From the NCBI RefSeq assembly GCF_009725235.1, contig NZ_WJFC01000027.1, forward strand, positions 30,656 through 94,655: a stretch of DNA of 64,000 bases, in the 5' to 3' direction. A program made the position numbers and the translations under genes. This DNA is from Scytonema sp. UIC 10036 (lineage in GTDB: Bacteria; Cyanobacteriota; Cyanobacteriia; Cyanobacteriales; Nostocaceae). This document shows, one piece after another, positions 18,301 to 26,572 of the stretch (positions are counted from its first letter, which is position 1; the number at the start of each line of letters is the position of its first letter). The notes under the pieces were generated by a model. It had not been told where the DNA came from, searched no databases, and was given only the letters and a program-made list of their open reading frames with translations.

Positions 18301-21159
18301 ATGGCGAAATGGAGGATAGGTGACTTAATACAATGGCATTCTGTTCTATTGGTAGCAGGTCGCGCTAGTATTTTTTTTGCCAGCATTTTATTGTTTGTTG
18401 AATCAAGTGCTGTTACTGCGGAACAATATAGTGTATCAAATATCACAAAACTAGCACAGACAAGTTTACCAAATTCAACTTCTGCTGACGCCGAACAATT
18501 GTTTCAAGAGGCAAAACAACTCTACGAGCAAGGAACAGCAGAATCTTTGCTACAAGCGATCGCAAAATTTGAAGCTGTACTACCACTTTACCGTAGATTG
18601 GGCGATCGCGCATCAGAAGCCTTTACTCTCGGTCACCTTGGCAAAATCCACTCAGATTTAGGACAACAAAAAAAAGCACTGGATTATTTGAATCAAACCG
18701 TACTACTGAGGCGACAGATAGGAGATAAAAAAGGAGAAACTATTACCCTAAATAACATTGGTAAAGTCTATTTAGATTCAGGAGAAGTGCAAAAAGCTTT
18801 GGAATATTTTCACCAAGCCTTGTTACTCAAGCAACAAATGGGAGATAAAGCAGGGGAAGCTGTTAGTCTCAACAACATTGGTACAGTCTATTTAGATTTA
18901 GGCGATCTGCAAAAAGCACTCAATTATTTTCAACAATCCCTTTCTCTGAGGAAGCAGGTAGGCGACAAATTAGGTGAAGCTCGTACTCTCAATAACATTG
19001 GTTATGTCTACTTGAATTTAGGAGCACAGGAAAAAGCACTAGAATATTTCCAGCAATCTTTGCCTGTATACGCACAAACGACAGATAAGTCAGCCGAATC
19101 TCGCACCCTTAATAATATTGGTTCAGTCTATTTAGATGCAGGAGAAACGCAAAAAGCACTCGATTATTTTCAGCAATCCCTTGTTCTTAGAAGACATACA
19201 GGAGACAAAATAGGAGAAGCTGGTAGCTTAAACAACATTGGTATGGTTTACTTATATTTGGGAGAAAAACAAAAAGCGCTAGATTATTTCCTCCAATCCT
19301 TACCTTTATTTCAAGCTGTGGAAAATAAATTAGGGTTAGCAGCGAATCTTAACAATATTGGTCAAGTTCACCTAAATTTGGGAGAAGAGCAAAAAGCACT
19401 GGATTATTTCCACCAATCTTTACCTCTATATCAAGGAGTAGGAAAAAGGGGAGGAGTAGCGCAAACCTTATATAACATTGCCTCCGTTCAACGAAATCAA
19501 GGCAATCTTAACGCAGCCCTCACTCAAATCAAAACAGTTATCGACATTGTTGAAGACTTACGCACCAAAATAGACTCCCAAGAACTGCGTGCTTCCTATT
19601 TTGCCACGGTGCAAGATTATTATCAGTTCTATATTGATTTACTCATGCAGTTGCACAAACAACAACCATCTCAAGGATACGATGCTCTAGCATTGCAAAC
19701 CAGCGAACGCGCCCGCGCTCGCAGCCTTCTGGAACTGCTGACAGAAGCTAAGGCAGATATTCGCCAAGGAGTGGCACCAAAACTACTTTCCCAAGAACAG
19801 AACTTACAGCAACAACTGGATGTTTTAGAAAAACGTCGAGTACAGCTATTAGGTGGTAACCATACTGAAGCACAGGTACAAGCTTTAGAAAAAGAAAACA
19901 AAGCTCTTTTACAACAGTATCAGCAAGTCCAGGCACAGATCCGCGCTAGCAGCCCCCGTTATGCAGCTTTAGCTCAACCTCAACCTCTTTCACTCCCAGA
20001 AATTCAGAAACAAGTCCTTGATGACAATACACTGCTTTTAGAATATTCTTTGGGGGAAAAGCGCAGTTATCTTTGGGCAGTCACAAATAAGAAGATAACA
20101 AGTTACGAACTGCCAAAGCGTGCGGATATTGAAGCGGCTGTTCAAAAGTTCCGTCAATCCATCACGACTCCATATCTCAAGCACAGTCCCTCTATAAATG
20201 CTCTATCCCAGCTAATACTTGCACCAGTAGCGCAGCAATTGGGACAGAAACGCTTAGTCATTGTCAGCGATGGAGCTTTGCAATACGTGCCATTTGCTGC
20301 TATGACTGCACCCAACTCACAAAAAAGTAGCAATTATGAACCGTTGCTGCTTAACCATGAAATTATTACTTTACCCTCAGCATCTACACTAGCTATTCTC
20401 CGACGCGAACACAAAGAACGCAAACCCGCAGCTAAAACGTTAGTGGTGTTAGCAGATCCTATTTTTAGTCGTGATGATGAGCGTCTTCAAGGTAGAGGAC
20501 AAGTGTCTCGTCCACCAAATTCAGAAAACAATTTAGATCATCTCACTTTAACCAGAGCTGCCAGAGACTCGGACATAATCTTTGAGCGCCTGCACTTTAC
20601 ACGCCACGAAGCAGAGCAAATTCTTGCGTTTGTTCCAACTAACGAAGGCAAGCAAGCTTTTGACTTTAGTGCCAGTCGTACTACTGCTACAAGTAACGAA
20701 TTGAGTCAATATCGCCTGATTCATTTTGCCACTCATGGCATCCTTAACAGCAAGCATCCAGAACTATCAGGAGTCGTATTGTCGCTATTTAACGACAAGG
20801 GAATGCCACAAAATGGGTTTTTGCGCTTACACGATGTCTTCAACCTGAAGTTGCAAGCAGAACTGGTAGTGCTCAGCGCTTGTAAAACTGGATTGGGAGA
20901 AGAAGTTAAGGGGGAAGGATTGGTAGGCTTAACCAGAGGGTTTATGTATGCAGGTAGTCCGCGAGTTGTAGTGAGTCTGTGGAGTGTTGACGATCGAGCA
21001 ACATCAGAACTCATGAAGGTTTTTTACAAAAAGATGCTAAAAGAAAGATTAACACCTGCAGCTGCGTTACGAGCAGCACAGATAGAAATATGGCGGACTC
21101 AAAAATATGCCGCACCTTACTACTGGGCTGCTTTCACTTTACAAGGCGAATGGAATTAA
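18301..21159 (+). CDS. TPR-CHAT domain protein (caspase-like peptidase fold)
   Basis: 952 residues. A hydrophobic N-terminus (about 15-40) is followed by about eight 40-residue TPR units (about 85-390) with the recurring core NNIGxVYLxLGExQKALDYF. The CHAT domain covers about 590-950. His812 lies in [16 protein letters not shown] and Cys861 in [12 protein letters not shown], the expected catalytic dyad, so the peptidase could be active. CHAT-TPR proteins next to CHASE2/DUF928 genes are common in filamentous cyanobacteria. The gene is divergent from DUF928 with a 126-base shared upstream region. Confidence 0.92.
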   Translation: MAKWRIGDLIQWHSVLLVAGRASIFFASILLFVESSAVTAEQYSVSNITKLAQTSLPNSTSADAEQLFQEAKQLYEQGTAESLLQAIAKFEAVLPLYRRLGDRASEAFTLGHLGKIHSDLGQQKKALDYLNQTVLLRRQIGDKKGETITLNNIGKVYLDSGEVQKALEYFHQALLLKQQMGDKAGEAVSLNNIGTVYLDLGDLQKALNYFQQSLSLRKQVGDKLGEARTLNNIGYVYLNLGAQEKALEYFQQSLPVYAQTTDKSAESRTLNNIGSVYLDAGETQKALDYFQQSLVLRRHTGDKIGEAGSLNNIGMVYLYLGEKQKALDYFLQSLPLFQAVENKLGLAANLNNIGQVHLNLGEEQKALDYFHQSLPLYQGVGKRGGVAQTLYNIASVQRNQGNLNAALTQIKTVIDIVEDLRTKIDSQELRASYFATVQDYYQFYIDLLMQLHKQQPSQGYDALALQTSERARARSLLELLTEAKADIRQGVAPKLLSQEQNLQQQLDVLEKRRVQLLGGNHTEAQVQALEKENKALLQQYQQVQAQIRASSPRYAALAQPQPLSLPEIQKQVLDDNTLLLEYSLGEKRSYLWAVTNKKITSYELPKRADIEAAVQKFRQSITTPYLKHSPSINALSQLILAPVAQQLGQKRLVIVSDGALQYVPFAAMTAPNSQKSSNYEPLLLNHEIITLPSASTLAILRREHKERKPAAKTLVVLADPIFSRDDERLQGRGQVSRPPNSENNLDHLTLTRAARDSDIIFERLHFTRHEAEQILAFVPTNEGKQAFDFSASRTTATSNELSQYRLIHFATHGILNSKHPELSGVVLSLFNDKGMPQNGFLRLHDVFNLKLQAELVVLSACKTGLGEEVKGEGLVGLTRGFMYAGSPRVVVSLWSVDDRATSELMKVFYKKMLKERLTPAAALRAAQIEIWRTQKYAAPYYWAAFTLQGEWN

Positions 21160-21350
21160 CATCTTGTCTGTGGATATATCTCCAAATTTGGTTCATAGTT
21201 GCGCTGTTTATACCTGCGGCAAGGGCGGCGATCGCATGCTCCTATATCAAAATGAAAGCAAATTCATTTGTAGGAGCGACACATTTAAGGATAGCTGTGC
21301 AAGTGGCACAGTTACAAGCCAAAATGGAAACAACTGCGCTAAATTTTAGG

Positions 21351-21413
21351 TTTAGGTGTAAGCGCCAGAATCGGTACTTTGGGACGTTCCCCTGCTCCTA
21401 ACCGGGCTGTTTC
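21351..21413 (-). pseudogene. Fragment of a pyruvate kinase gene
   Basis: Read on the minus strand it gives ETARLGAGERPKVPILALTP, closely matching TARLAAGERPKVPIIALTP of the pyruvate kinase-like gene 2 kb away. Only about 21 codons remain, with no flanking homology. Confidence 0.7.
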
Positions 21414-21611
21414 AGGCAAACGCAACTCACATTTTTTCACAAATCAGATAGGATTGCTATATTAATGATAATCACAAAGAAGAGGGGGGAGTAGAAGCAG
21501 ATGACAGATGCTTCTACTCCCCTGTCTCTTCACGATTCTTATTATTAAGAACGACTCAGGTAATATTTGCCGTTAGTAGAAATCAAGTAACATACATTTG
21601 TTGCCTTTGAA

Positions 21612-22345
21612 CTAAACCCGTAAGAGGGTATCCGAAGCATATCATCCTAATAACGTTAGAGTTAATACGATGAAACTACTGTTGCTCCAACCAATTAGTT
21701 AAATCAGCCATCGAAGTAAAATCAAGTAATGCCTCACCCAATGTATCCAACTCTTCAACTGATAACCCACCTAGACGGTTAACTATCGTGTCATCAATCT
21801 TACCTACACGGCGATTGAGTTGACGTAATATTAACGATAAAGCGTGTTCTTTTTTACCTATTTCAATACCGCTGCGTTCAACAGAAGTAACGTACTTCAT
21901 TGCTTGTCTTACCTCCAGTTGTTTAACTTCTTGTTTAAACTCTGCTTCTAAATCTAATGGTAGCGTCAACATCCAATCTAAACCCGTAAGAGGGTATCCG
22001 AAGCATATCATCCTAATAACGTTAGAGTTAATACGATGAACTACTGTTGCTCCAACCAATTAGTTAAATCAGCCATCGAAGTAAAATCAAGTAATGCCTC
22101 ACCCAACGTATCCAACTCTTCAACTGATAACCCACCTAGACGGTTAACTATCGTGTCATCAATCTTACCCACACGGCGATTGAGTAGACGTAATATTAAC
22201 GATAAAGCGTGTTCTTTTTTACCTATTTCAATACCGCTGCGTTCAACAGAAGTAACGTACTTCATTGCCTGTCTTACCTCCAGTTGTTTAACTTCTTGTC
22301 TAAACTCTGCTTCTAAATCTAATGGTAGCGTCAACATCCAATCTA
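21612..22345. repeat. 366-bp tandem duplication
   Basis: Two head-to-tail copies (about 21612-21978 and 21978-22345) nearly identical apart from a few substitutions and one indel (GATGAAACTACT versus GATGAACTACTG). The junction CTAAACCCGTAAGAGGG occurs at both 21612 and 21978. It duplicates the 3' end and downstream flank of the Rpn-family gene. Confidence 0.9.
21676..21980 (-). pseudogene. Duplicated C-terminal fragment of the Rpn-family gene
   Basis: About 100 codons, from LDWMLTLPLDLEAEF to DLTNWLEQQ, identical in reading to the C-terminus of the intact gene upstream except for a few substitutions. It has no start codon of its own and was created by the tandem duplication. Confidence 0.85.
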
Positions 22346-22991
22346 AGAAAGCAAACAAATTGAGAATATCTTGTTCCTCAAACTCCATGGAGTACAACCG
22401 CTGTACTAAAGCTAGCTTTTCTTGTTTGCGTAATGTGCGATCGCTACGGGTATTAAGTGCCGCCAAGTGTGCCAATACTACGATAGCAAATGGATTATTA
22501 CTTGCCGATAGTTGGGATTGCTGTTGTTGATAATCTAATAATTTGATAACAGGATATTCTACATTTAATCTATACCCAAATAAACTGTAATCGAATTGTG
22601 ATGGTTTCCAATTAGGATTATCATCACCTAAAACTGCGATGGAAACTACTTTCTTTTTATATTTACCATAAATACGAGAGCTATAAACATACATTCTTTC
22701 CGCAAAATCTGAATCTTCTTGAGCCTGTACCTCAATATGAATAAGTACCCATTCTTCTGACCCGTTAGTCAAATATATTTTTACCAATTTATCAGCAAAC
22801 CGGCGTCCAATCTCAGCGTCTTTAACAACTTCCTCTGGTTCTTTGTCTAAGAATTCAATTGGTTTTGTCCAATCAATATGTATATGTTCATTGGGCAAGA
22901 AAAATAAGATAAATTCTTCAAAGTATATTTGTAGGATATCTTTCCAAGGAGAATCATACGCAGTTGGTGGATTTTTCTCTGTCATTGTCAA
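22041..22991 (-). CDS. Rpn-family recombination-promoting nuclease / PDDEXK transposase-like protein (DUF4351 tail)
   Basis: 316 residues. The N-terminal half carries a PD-(D/E)XK nuclease pattern with the characteristic WVLIHIEVQAQ strand and FAERMYVYSSRIYGKY. The C-terminus (about 255-316, NRRVGKIDDTIVNRLGGLSV) matches the DUF4351 module. Such proteins are abundant in cyanobacteria and are relatives of RpnA/YhgA-like DNA endonucleases. The 3' end has been tandemly duplicated, which left this copy intact. Confidence 0.85.
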   Translation of the reverse strand: MTMTEKNPPTAYDSPWKDILQIYFEEFILFFLPNEHIHIDWTKPIEFLDKEPEEVVKDAEIGRRFADKLVKIYLTNGSEEWVLIHIEVQAQEDSDFAERMYVYSSRIYGKYKKKVVSIAVLGDDNPNWKPSQFDYSLFGYRLNVEYPVIKLLDYQQQQSQLSASNNPFAIVVLAHLAALNTRSDRTLRKQEKLALVQRLYSMEFEEQDILNLFAFLDWMLTLPLDLEAEFRQEVKQLEVRQAMKYVTSVERSGIEIGKKEHALSLILRLLNRRVGKIDDTIVNRLGGLSVEELDTLGEALLDFTSMADLTNWLEQQ

Positions 22992-23095
22992 TCTTATTTA
23001 GTAAACACTGTATTTTAATATACTATGTTATTTACAGAAAAATCCTACAATCAAACACGAAAAAGGAACATTCCCCACTCCCCACTCCATACTCC

Positions 23096-24241
23096 CTACT
23101 CCCTATTCCCTGCAATAGTATGAATTTTGAGAAAATTGGTTCCTTGTGAATGTTTGGTAGGAATACCAGCCATAATGATAATTTTATCACCTGGTTCCAC
23201 CCAACTGCGATCGCGCAAAATTTCCTCAACCTGTGCTGTCAATTCTTCAAAAGTTTCAACCTCACGATTAAGTAAAACGGGTTGCACTCCCCAAATAAGG
23301 TTTAAACTGCGGTAAACTTTAGGGTTAGGTGTCAGCGCAATAATTGGTACTTTAGGACGTTCTCCTGCTGCTAACCGGGCTGTGTAACCGCTACTTGTAA
23401 ACGTAGCAATGCAGCGAGGGGGTAACACTTTGCAAATCGCATTGAGTCCCACACTTAGCGCGTGAGTGACATCAGTTTTTGCAGGTGGATTGTTCAGAAA
23501 TTCTATCTCTGCTTCTGTTTCTGTTGCAATTTGCACGAGCATTTGTACGCCTTTGACAGAAATCTCCTTGACTTCCGATTGACTGGCGAGCATGATAGCA
23601 TCAGTACCATCCATAATGGCTTTGGTAATATCACTGGTGTCTGCACGAGTGGAATGTTTGTGGGTGGTGCTTTCTGGTACTTGTACTGCGCTAATGACTG
23701 GAATTCCTTTATGATTACACAGTGCAATAATGCGTTGTTGCAGTAGAGGGAGTTTTTCCTGACTCATCCCTACACCAAAATCGCTTGGTGCTATCATTAC
23801 TGCATCGCATTCGTCCAGTATCTCTTCCAGGTTGGCGATCGCATCGTGTTTTTCAATTTTAGCAACGACAGCTGTATCTGCCGCACCTTTTTGCTGTAGT
23901 AGATTCTTCAAAACCCGAACATCCTCAGCACTCTTGATAAAACCCAGAGCAATGTAATCAACTTCTTGAGATAAACCAAACTCTACATCTCGAACGTCTT
24001 TGTTGCTTAGAGAAGGTAACTCAGAGCTTTGTAGTTCTTGTAGTAAGGTGACAGGAGTGTCCAGTTCCCCCGCAATTGAGCGAATCTGAGCAATTGTTTG
24101 AGCGAGATCGTCATAACTTCCATGAGAGAAATTTATGCAAGCTACATTCATCCCGGCTTTGATCGTATCCGCAATTGTCTGGAGCGAACTAGCAGGACTG
24201 ACAGTGGCGACAACCTTTGTTTGACGTGTTAATTGCTGCAT
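23096..24241 (-). CDS. Pyruvate kinase-like protein lacking the B domain and several active-site residues
   Basis: 381 residues from MQQLTRQTKVVATVSPAS. Overall it follows pyruvate kinase: the A-domain opening, KIEKHDAIANLEEIL, IIALCNHKGIPVISAVQVPEST, DGTDAIML, and a C-terminal domain SGYTARLAAGERPKVPIIAL. Differences are large. NVARLNFSHG is NVACINFSHG (phosphate-binding Arg to Cys). The segment normally GPKIR plus the about 100-residue B domain is missing. The metal motif ARGDLG is APSDFG, and SGETA is ASQSE. A catalytically dead paralogue with a regulatory or scaffold role is the best reading. An upstream TTG-type extension to 24358 is less family-like. Confidence 0.85.
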   Translation of the reverse strand: MQQLTRQTKVVATVSPASSLQTIADTIKAGMNVACINFSHGSYDDLAQTIAQIRSIAGELDTPVTLLQELQSSELPSLSNKDVRDVEFGLSQEVDYIALGFIKSAEDVRVLKNLLQQKGAADTAVVAKIEKHDAIANLEEILDECDAVMIAPSDFGVGMSQEKLPLLQQRIIALCNHKGIPVISAVQVPESTTHKHSTRADTSDITKAIMDGTDAIMLASQSEVKEISVKGVQMLVQIATETEAEIEFLNNPPAKTDVTHALSVGLNAICKVLPPRCIATFTSSGYTARLAAGERPKVPIIALTPNPKVYRSLNLIWGVQPVLLNREVETFEELTAQVEEILRDRSWVEPGDKIIIMAGIPTKHSQGTNFLKIHTIAGNRE

Positions 24242-24646
24242 AAAAAATGAGTGAAACTTTGGTAAAGAACTGTAATAAAGGAGCGATAAAATCAGTTCTA
24301 CACGCAGATTTTCATTAGTTTCAACACAAATTAAGTTATGCCGAAACCATTTTGACAAGTGTACTTTACACTAGGGTAGTTGCTAGTTTATGGTGTAGAG
24401 TTGAGACCACAGGCGATAAGCTGGGCACAGCTTGCGCTTCGCGAACGCTCTTTCTCAGCAATAAAAGCAAAGCCTACGTGCAGTGATTTCGTTTTTTGCC
24501 TCATCCGACACGAATCACTTCTTACGTTTTGGCTTTCAGAACATCTATGGCTCTTCTATAGGCTAGCATTTTAGTTCCATCTTCATCTACCGTATTTACA
24601 ATGAACTACCTACACCTCCACAAACTCGCGACTATAGAAATCCTCA
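24242..24646. other. Intergenic region
   Basis: About 400 bases between convergent or unrelated units. It contains a GCTTGCGCTTCGCGAACGC repeat fragment near 24431. I see no gene. Confidence 0.5.
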
Positions 24647-24979
24647 CTACTCGTATCTATCTTTTTTCGATTTAATAACTTCTGTGACCTCATCATGCCT
24701 TTGACCTTCTATGATATCTTTTAAGTGAATTTTTCCGTCAATATATTGAATATGAATTCGCCATCCTGATATTTTATCTATATCAGCACGATAGATTGCT
24801 TGTTTAATACCTTTTATTTTATGAAGTCTTGTTTTAGAGAAAGTCCTAGTTCTGTGACACTCATTATCTTCTAGTTCAGCCAAGGCTTCAAGGAAATTAA
24901 TTTTAAATTCGTCTGGCAAAATTTTCATTGCTTCATGAATGATGCCATATTCATCTAAAAGAGGTTTAATTTGTGACAT
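24647..24979 (-). CDS. RelE/ParE-fold-like small protein (second gene of a pair)
   Basis: 110 residues. The C-terminal half (RLHKIKGIKQAIYRADI, GWRIHIQYIDGKIHLKDI, then GQRHDEVTEVIKSKKDRYE) looks like a RelE/ParE beta-sheet with a basic tail. Its start overlaps the stop of the upstream gene (TAATG), so translation is probably coupled. A toxin-antitoxin type role is plausible, but neither partner shows a clear DNA-binding antitoxin domain. Confidence 0.6.
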   Translation of the reverse strand: MSQIKPLLDEYGIIHEAMKILPDEFKINFLEALAELEDNECHRTRTFSKTRLHKIKGIKQAIYRADIDKISGWRIHIQYIDGKIHLKDIIEGQRHDEVTEVIKSKKDRYE

Positions 24980-25368
24980 TAGCTAGGCTGCAGATCAGCT
25001 TCTTGATTATCTAAGATTAGGTATTTGTAAATAGAATTTGCAACAGCAGTATATGCTTCTGATGCTTCTACAGCGCTTACAACTCTATAAAGAGTGATAA
25101 TAATTCTATCAAAAATTGGATCTTCATCGATAGTAATAATTACCCTTATTGCAGGAGAAAGTCTAAGAGAATATAGAGAAGAATCATAATTATTTAGGTT
25201 AATTTTTCTGAATTGTTCAAGATAATTTGTATGAGATAAATATTTTCTATCGTTTAGAATACGCTGGAAATATTGATTCATGTTATTAACAATTACAGAT
25301 CGGTCAGGCTGACTGAATGCTTCTAAGTCTTGTTCAAATTCTTTTGTTGATTCAATGAGTATTTCCAT
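24979..25368 (-). CDS. RelE/ParE-like small protein (first gene of a pair)
   Basis: 129 residues. The pattern EFEQDLEAFSQPDRSVIVNN, then LYSLRLSPAIRVIITIDEDP and RIIITLYRVVSA, resembles RelE/ParE toxin sheets. It ends in TAATG overlap with the second gene. Two RelE-like frames in tandem without an obvious RHH or HTH antitoxin is unusual. Confidence 0.6.
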   Translation of the reverse strand: MEILIESTKEFEQDLEAFSQPDRSVIVNNMNQYFQRILNDRKYLSHTNYLEQFRKINLNNYDSSLYSLRLSPAIRVIITIDEDPIFDRIIITLYRVVSAVEASEAYTAVANSIYKYLILDNQEADLQPS

Positions 25369-25767
25369 AGAGATAAAGCTACAGCAATAAAAAACTTAGT
25401 CAAATTTTAACACATAAGTTGACATAAGAATGACAATTGTACTCTCATATGAGTTAGATAAATTCTTTCATAAGAAACAATTTATTTCTTGGAAATTCCT
25501 TAAGATGTGGGTTGAAAAGTGGTTGCTGTGATTTTAGACACGGATCGATCCCCCCTAGCCTCCCTTAAAAAGGGTGGAAATACTCTGAAAATTCCCCATT
25601 GTAAGGTGGATAATGGGGAAGCTTGAATGTTTTGCTACTGATGAAAGGACTTTTCAAACATCCTCTTAAGAGTTACTAATTTGTATACCAATAGTTTACA
25701 AGTTATCTACGAAAGCACCGACTTCGGCTAAAAATGCGACAATAAGCCCATCTTCTGATGGACAACA
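25369..25767. other. Intergenic region with a short hairpin
   Basis: About 400 bases. A TTCCCCATT / AATGGGGAA inverted repeat at about 25591-25620 is preceded by an AGCCTCCCTTAAAAAGG repeat of the type often found between cyanobacterial genes. No coding frame is supported. Confidence 0.5.
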
Positions 25768-26517
25768 ATGAAATTTCTTGGAATCGACTTAGGCTGGAAA
25801 TCTCAACCAAGCGGCTTATGCTACCTAGAACTGACAGACGAAAAACTGCAAATCATAGACTTAGATCGAAAACAACACATAACAGACATTCTTTCTTGGA
25901 TTGACACTTGCCTCAAACCAGAAGAATCAGCCATTATTGCTGTAGACGCACCAACCTTGATCCCCAACACAACCGGAAGCCGTCTACCCGATAAACTAAC
26001 TCACAAACACTTTGGCAAATATCATGCAGGATGCTACCCAGCAAATCTTAGCCTACCCTTTGCAGAGCGAACAGTAAACTTTGGACTAGAACTAGAAGCC
26101 CGTGGTTTTAACCACGCTCCAACCATAGAACCACAAAAACCAGGAAGATATCAAATCGAAGTATTTCCCCATCCAGCAATCGTCCATCTCTTCGGCTTAG
26201 AACGCATCCTCAAATACAAAAAAGGACGCCTCAACGATCGCCGCGCAGAACTCATCAAACTCTATAATTACATCACAGAAATTTTACCCGGACTCCATCC
26301 TCCTCTGTGTCCTCTGCGACTCTGCGGTTCATTCATTCCAGAAATTCCTACTACGGGCGCATCCCTCAAAGAAACCGAAGATAAACTCGATAGCCTCATC
26401 TGTGCTTACGTTGCAGCTTACTGGTGGTATTGGGGAGAACAACGCAACCTAGCACTAGGCGATTGCGCTACAGGTTACATTATCATCCCCAATAGGATTT
26501 TAGATTTTAGATTTTAG
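25768..26517 (+). CDS. DUF429 domain protein with repeat-derived segments
   Basis: 249 residues. It opens with GIDLGWKSQPSGLCYLEL and continues with IIAVDAPTLIPN and YQIEVFPHPAIVHLF, the acidic/ribonuclease H-like pattern of DUF429; function unknown. Two segments come from repeats. Residues about 177-191 (PPLCPLRLCGSF) are an in-frame insertion of the CCTCTGCG...CTCTGCGGTT repeat seen between genes elsewhere in the window. The last residues (RILDFRF) and the stop codon lie inside a tandem GATTTTA repeat, so the native C-terminus has been replaced or extended. Confidence 0.85.
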   Translation: MKFLGIDLGWKSQPSGLCYLELTDEKLQIIDLDRKQHITDILSWIDTCLKPEESAIIAVDAPTLIPNTTGSRLPDKLTHKHFGKYHAGCYPANLSLPFAERTVNFGLELEARGFNHAPTIEPQKPGRYQIEVFPHPAIVHLFGLERILKYKKGRLNDRRAELIKLYNYITEILPGLHPPLCPLRLCGSFIPEIPTTGASLKETEDKLDSLICAYVAAYWWYWGEQRNLALGDCATGYIIIPNRILDFRF

Positions 26518-26570
26518 ATTTTAGATTTTAGATTGCCAATCCAAAATCCAAAATCCAAAATCCAAAATTT
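26494..26570. repeat. Short tandem heptamer repeat (GATTTTA / CCAAAAT), palindromic
   Basis: About six tandem GATTTTA units followed by about four ATCCAAA units in opposite sense, able to fold into a long hairpin. The same heptamers occur at 32200, 44692 and 61748. It overlaps the 3' end of the DUF429 gene and reaches the 3' end of the phosphorylase gene, so it may act as a bidirectional terminator between these convergent genes. Confidence 0.85.
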
Positions 26571-26572
26571 TC

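Noticed and set aside
21090..21401. Frames running on past the CHAT gene
   Set aside because: They overlap the CHAT 3' end out of frame and then cover a repeat and the pyruvate kinase fragment.
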